DNA of 19,347 nucleotides from an uncultured bacterium (GTDB lineage Bacteria > Cyanobacteriota > Vampirovibrionia > Gastranaerophilales > Gastranaerophilaceae): the NCBI GenBank assembly GCA_900551965.1, contig URYF01000024.1, forward strand, positions 1-19,347, written 5' to 3'. Below the pieces are notes generated by a model. It was not told the DNA's origin, searched no databases, and was given only the letters and a program-made list of their open reading frames with translations. Positions within the stretch are counted from its first letter, which is position 1. Each line of letters opens with the position of its first letter. Made by a program: the position numbers and the translations under genes. Of the stretch, positions 16,085 through 19,347 are shown one piece after another.

Positions 16085-16094
16085 CTTTACACAG

Positions 16095-17444
16095 ATGAAA
16101 AGATTTTTAAAAATCATACTAATTTCAGCTCTATGCTTTATCCCGAATTTAGACTCAAAAGCCGCTGATGATATCGCTCAGGATTTGCTTGAAACCAAGC
16201 AGAAAGATGAAGTTGTCCTAAATTTGACAACAGAACCCCCTATGTTAATTCCTGATAAATTGGCTTTGGAAGTAGAGGCAAAAAAAGAAGAGCAAAAAGA
16301 AAACGATCCTAAATCTCAAAAAAAATCATTTTTCAATTTTGACTTTGATGATGATGACGAAAACGGAGTTATGGACAACAACGAACTTGATTTTGAAATC
16401 TTTAAAATGTTTGATAAAGATAAAGAAGCCAGTGAAGATTCTTTATTAGGGAAAATTTATCACAGCAAAATCACACGTACAGATATTCCTACATTTTTAC
16501 TGCAAGATGATTTAACATTTAAATTTGAAAAAAGCCCGATAAGCAAAATTCATACCTATGGAGCATACCGTGGCTCTATCAACTCGTTATGGGCACCTGA
16601 TTATTCAACAGAATACGACAATCTTACAACCCAAGTCGGCATGTACGGTCAGTTCCGAAACCCTAATTTTAAATTCAAACTTGCCGCAAATCCTATTCCT
16701 AAAAAAGGCTTAAATTACCTTGACAGGTTTGTATCTGATGCTTATATTGTTAACACAAGTATTCCAAACCACCAAATTGTTGCAGGTTATTCAAGAGTTC
16801 AAACAGGTGTAGAAGGCGGAACATCAACCTACATTCTGCCGTTTGTAACAAGATCACAAATAGCAAGAAACTTCGGCAGCGCCCGTTCACTTGCGGTTAA
16901 ATTAATCGGAAACTATCAATATGTCGACTACAACCTATCTGTCGGCAGCTCAGGACGCTATATAACAAGCGGTATGCCGGGCGCAGAATTTAATGGCTGG
17001 GTTAACGTCAAACCTTTTGGGCATAAAAGTAAAAAGTACGGTAAGCTAACAATCGGCGGCGGTTTTAACGGCGGACACAACAGAATTGACTACAGTGTAG
17101 CAAGCGCTTACTTAGGATATCATCACAAAAAATTATGGACAAACTTTGAAGCTGCAATCGCTGACGGATACAACGGCTCAAGAGGTATAAGCCCTAATGA
17201 AGCCTGCGGTTGGGCTGCAACTGTGGGTTGGAAATTTAACCCGCATTTTCAGCTTATCGGAAGAGTCGACCAATTCGACCCAAACCGCCATTCATCAAGA
17301 GATATAACAAGAGAATACACTATTGGCTTAAACTGGTTTATAAAAGGTCAAGCCTTGAAAGTTGTATTGAACTACGTATATTGTGACAGCCAAAACAGAC
17401 CTGACAGCCATAAACTAATACTTGCAACACAAGTTTTATTATAG
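16095..17444 (+). CDS. Secreted outer-membrane beta-barrel protein (porin O/P-like)
   Basis: The protein has 449 residues. A signal peptide (MKRFLKIILISALCFIPN, cleavage likely after SKA, residue 23) targets it for export. Residues 24-150 are a charged periplasmic-type region with a D/E-rich stretch that includes an EF-hand-like loop (D86-D88-N90-G91-E97). From about 152 to the end, alternating hydrophobic/polar strands rich in Y, W, G and N, such as EYTIGLNWFIKGQ near the end, suggest a beta-barrel of the phosphate-selective porin O/P type. The last residue is Leu, not the usual Phe. An upstream in-frame ATG at 15954 would add 47 residues lying inside the decarboxylase gene on the other strand; the signal peptide and promoter argue for 16095. 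Substrate unknown. Confidence 0.8.
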   Translation: MKRFLKIILISALCFIPNLDSKAADDIAQDLLETKQKDEVVLNLTTEPPMLIPDKLALEVEAKKEEQKENDPKSQKKSFFNFDFDDDDENGVMDNNELDFEIFKMFDKDKEASEDSLLGKIYHSKITRTDIPTFLLQDDLTFKFEKSPISKIHTYGAYRGSINSLWAPDYSTEYDNLTTQVGMYGQFRNPNFKFKLAANPIPKKGLNYLDRFVSDAYIVNTSIPNHQIVAGYSRVQTGVEGGTSTYILPFVTRSQIARNFGSARSLAVKLIGNYQYVDYNLSVGSSGRYITSGMPGAEFNGWVNVKPFGHKSKKYGKLTIGGGFNGGHNRIDYSVASAYLGYHHKKLWTNFEAAIADGYNGSRGISPNEACGWAATVGWKFNPHFQLIGRVDQFDPNRHSSRDITREYTIGLNWFIKGQALKVVLNYVYCDSQNRPDSHKLILATQVLL

Positions 17445-17465
17445 TCTTCTTGTGATTAACAAAAT

Positions 17466-17753
17466 TTAAAAATGCATATCAAAACTAGGGTTTCTGCCGT
17501 TTATCTTTTCATCTTCCATACGCATTGCAGAACCTATTGTAAAATTCTGAGCATTGGTTTTGTTTATCTCAAAAGCAACATCCCCGTTAAATACAGATTC
17601 GTTTTCTTCTAAAAATTCAAACAGCGGAGCCGCAGGTGCCTTGACTATCTCACCCAAAGTTTCGCCGGCCTGCTGAATAGTTCTTTCCGGAACCTTAACA
17701 TTCAACCCGAAAGGTTTATATGGTCTATTAAATGTAAAATTTGAATCTGCCAT
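17466..17753 (-). CDS. Small hypothetical protein
   Basis: This 95-residue protein has no signal peptide, membrane segment or cysteine. It starts MADSNFTFNRPYKPFG and has a predicted amphipathic helix around VPERTIQQAGETLGEIVK (21-38). I recognise no family. The start has AAAGGG about 9 nt upstream. It lies 92 bp downstream of the HD-domain gene on the same strand, with an HLR1-like direct repeat at the far end of that gap, and convergent with the barrel gene 21 bp away. Good ribosome binding site and clean frame support a real gene, but function is unknown. Confidence 0.6.
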   Translation of the reverse strand: MADSNFTFNRPYKPFGLNVKVPERTIQQAGETLGEIVKAPAAPLFEFLEENESVFNGDVAFEINKTNAQNFTIGSAMRMEDEKINGRNPSFDMHF

Positions 17754-17829
17754 TTTTATACCCTTTTTTACTAAGATTACTCATGTTATCGGCATTTTTT
17801 TTGAAAACTTTAGGGTTTTTTAGAATATT

Positions 17830-17847
17830 GTTACAATTCGTTACATT
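17830..17847. promoter_or_regulatory. HLR1-like direct repeat (possible RpaB response-regulator site)
   Basis: On the plus strand GTTACAAT-TC-GTTACATT matches the cyanobacterial HLR1 consensus (G/T)TTACA(T/A)(T/A)-N2-(G/T)TTACA(T/A)(T/A) at every fixed position. It overlaps the stop codon of the HD gene and lies 76 bp upstream of the start of the 95-residue gene, a plausible activator position for that gene. Binding by an RpaB-like regulator is inference. Confidence 0.5.
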
Positions 17848-19347
17848 AAGTGCCGATTAAGATTATAGGAAGATTGTTGTCTTTAGCAAATTCAAGGAAC
17901 CATTCAGGACATTCATCCAGAGAATTAACCTTTGCAATAAGACCTTTTACTTTTGAATTTAAAGCTACTATTTCATTATGCTCACCGTGAGTTTTCATCT
18001 TTTTCACTTCAATCAACTGATCTCTAGAATATGTAAAAGCTCCGAGAATATCTTCGCGTGTAAATGTCCTGTTACCTACTTTTAAATTTTTGATTTGTGT
18101 TTCCGGATATTTTTTACTCTGAATATATTTAATAATTTTTGTGTAATCTTCGTCAGAGATTTCAACCCCTTTTTCTGTTAAGTAGGACTTGAAGTTATCT
18201 TTTACATATGTTCTATACTTGCTATTTTCAAACATTTCTTCTACAAAATGTGCAAAACCTTTTTTAGTACCGGAGCTGGTATTGGAAAAATAAGCATGTG
18301 AAACATTTGCATTATCTACATCGAGAACAAGACCGAATTGCAGACCGGAATATGTAGATTTATCTGCCATACTAATCATCGAAATCGATTGTGCAGAGTT
18401 ATTCATAGGGTTTCTGGCAAGTGTTTTAAAGACATCTAAATTTATAGACTGGTTGACCATATGGACTGTTAATCTTAAATCTTTAAGAGGAATATGGTTA
18501 AATCCATAATTAAACATATCAGTATCCTCGTTTAATTTTGTAAGATTAAGCGTCTTTAATCCTGTATCTGTGTCTTTAATTTTCACAGTTTCTACAGGGA
18601 AACCTCTTGCCGGCAATACTCTGCCGGTTGAAGTAACTCTTTGCGGAACTTCTACGAATCTTGAGGCCGTTATTACAACCTGTTTTGAGGCCAATTCATC
18701 TACTGCAGGCTGAATTTCTGCCATTTTTGCAGCAAAATTCTTTTCTGCTTCAGCAAAGCTTGAGGCTCCTGTTTTATCAAGATAAAATTTATCATTCACA
18801 TTTTTCAAATCTGCCTTTGCCATTATTTGATAAATAAGGAAGTCCTGTGGTCTGCGGCATAGCATTGCAATATCTAATTTTGAAGTATTGCCCAGACAGT
18901 ATTCTTTAAACCAGTGGTGATTTGAAACAACTGAAATAATTCTGTCTTTAATTTCCGGTTCAAAATTAAATCTATCAAGAATTGAATAAACATACTCTGC
19001 CGATTTTGCAGCATGGCCTGTATCTGAGCCGTCAACGAGATATCTTTTGCCGATATCATGCAAAAGTGTTGAGAATTTAAGGACTATTTTGTCTGTGTCA
19101 CCAAGCTGATTATAAAGCGGATCGTTCACAGAATCCTGAAGCACTTTGAGAATATGTACGTCAAGAGAATACTTCTGCATACTGTGCTGAGGTTTGCCAA
19201 ATATCGGAGCAAATTCCGGAACTCCTTGCAGAATGGAATTTAAGAAGCTTTTTGTTTCTGCATCAAGTTTTACATCATCAGAAATTCTGTTGCCTACAGT
19301 AAATCTCTTAATTTCTTCAATCAGTTTATCAGCAAGAATTCTTTGCT
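17846..19347 (-). CDS. HD-domain phosphohydrolase-like protein (5' end cut by window)
   Basis: The frame is open from the window edge, so 499 residues are visible and the true start lies outside; the first internal ATG (19180) falls within the HD domain and is not the start. The domain shows a full metal set: histidine in KPQHS and/or SLDVH, HD in LLHDIGK, H in DTGHAAKSAEYV, HH in SNHHWF, and D in IMAKADLKN. This resembles the HD modules of CCA-adding enzymes or GlnD, which hydrolyse phosphoesters. About 340 residues follow that I cannot assign, ending in EHNEIVALNSKVKGL and a short hydrophobic IILIGT tail. There is no signal peptide in the visible part. Substrate is unknown; the missing N-terminus might hold a nucleotidyltransferase or other domain. 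Confidence 0.8.
   Translation of the reverse strand, partial: QRILADKLIEEIKRFTVGNRISDDVKLDAETKSFLNSILQGVPEFAPIFGKPQHSMQKYSLDVHILKVLQDSVNDPLYNQLGDTDKIVLKFSTLLHDIGKRYLVDGSDTGHAAKSAEYVYSILDRFNFEPEIKDRIISVVSNHHWFKEYCLGNTSKLDIAMLCRRPQDFLIYQIMAKADLKNVNDKFYLDKTGASSFAEAEKNFAAKMAEIQPAVDELASKQVVITASRFVEVPQRVTSTGRVLPARGFPVETVKIKDTDTGLKTLNLTKLNEDTDMFNYGFNHIPLKDLRLTVHMVNQSINLDVFKTLARNPMNNSAQSISMISMADKSTYSGLQFGLVLDVDNANVSHAYFSNTSSGTKKGFAHFVEEMFENSKYRTYVKDNFKSYLTEKGVEISDEDYTKIIKYIQSKKYPETQIKNLKVGNRTFTREDILGAFTYSRDQLIEVKKMKTHGEHNEIVALNSKVKGLIAKVNSLDECPEWFLEFAKDNNLPIILIGT

Noticed and set aside
15954..16094. Upstream in-frame extension of the barrel gene starting at an ATG at 15954
   Set aside because: It lies inside the decarboxylase gene on the other strand, would hide a good signal peptide 47 residues inside the chain, and the promoter lies downstream of that ATG.
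19178..19180. ATG at 19180 as the start of the HD-domain protein
   Set aside because: The frame stays open to the window edge, and the first conserved His of the HD domain region lies at or before this point, so it is internal.

Overview
The window is AT-rich and densely coded, with no rRNA, tRNA, CRISPR array or insertion sequence that I could see. The source is most likely a flagellated, non-photosynthetic relative of Cyanobacteria (Vampirovibrionia/Melainabacteria, perhaps the gut order Gastranaerophilales). This is inference. It rests on an omega subunit and a RecG N-terminal extension of cyanobacterial style, a perfect match to the cyanobacterial HLR1 (RpaB) site, a diderm envelope (signal peptide plus beta-barrel protein), low GC, and small lineage-type proteins with an F-x-x-x-[FL] motif near the N-terminus.

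Layout. 1-1086 (minus): a purine nucleoside phosphorylase cut by the window edge, then rpoZ with its own promoter and a clear intrinsic terminator. 1087-6169 (minus): glycogen synthase glgA, downstream of a 1197-residue protein that carries three zinc ribbons, a degenerate class III cyclase-like domain, a STAND/AAA-like domain without a Walker A motif, and a long helical repeat region. 6295-10618 (plus): ruvB and recG, two branch-migration motors, bracketing two small tandem paralogues of unknown function. 10778-14595 (plus): a flagellar export and C-ring block, FliM/FliN-type fusion - fliO - fliP - fliQ - fliR. 14609-16033 (minus): a PLP-dependent Orn/Lys/Arg decarboxylase. 16095-17444 (plus): a secreted outer-membrane beta-barrel protein. 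17466-17753 (minus): a small unknown protein. 17846-19347 (minus): an HD-domain protein open at the window edge.

Three themes stand out. First, the C-ring gene has two SpoA domains and an excellent internal Shine-Dalgarno plus ATG exactly where a free FliN would begin, as in the SctQ proteins of type III secretion systems, so one gene may make both a FliM-like and a FliN-like subunit. Second, several operon-leading genes have a -10 box ending 6-10 nt before the start codon and no Shine-Dalgarno, which implies leaderless mRNAs. Internal operon genes carry ordinary ribosome binding sites. Third, the large zinc-ribbon protein upstream of glgA keeps the full cyclase-ATPase-TPR regulator layout while losing key catalytic motifs, so it may be a scaffold or sensor rather than an enzyme.

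No gene-free stretch exceeds 300 bases. The longest is 10619-10777, which holds a weak recG terminator and the promoter of the flagellar block.
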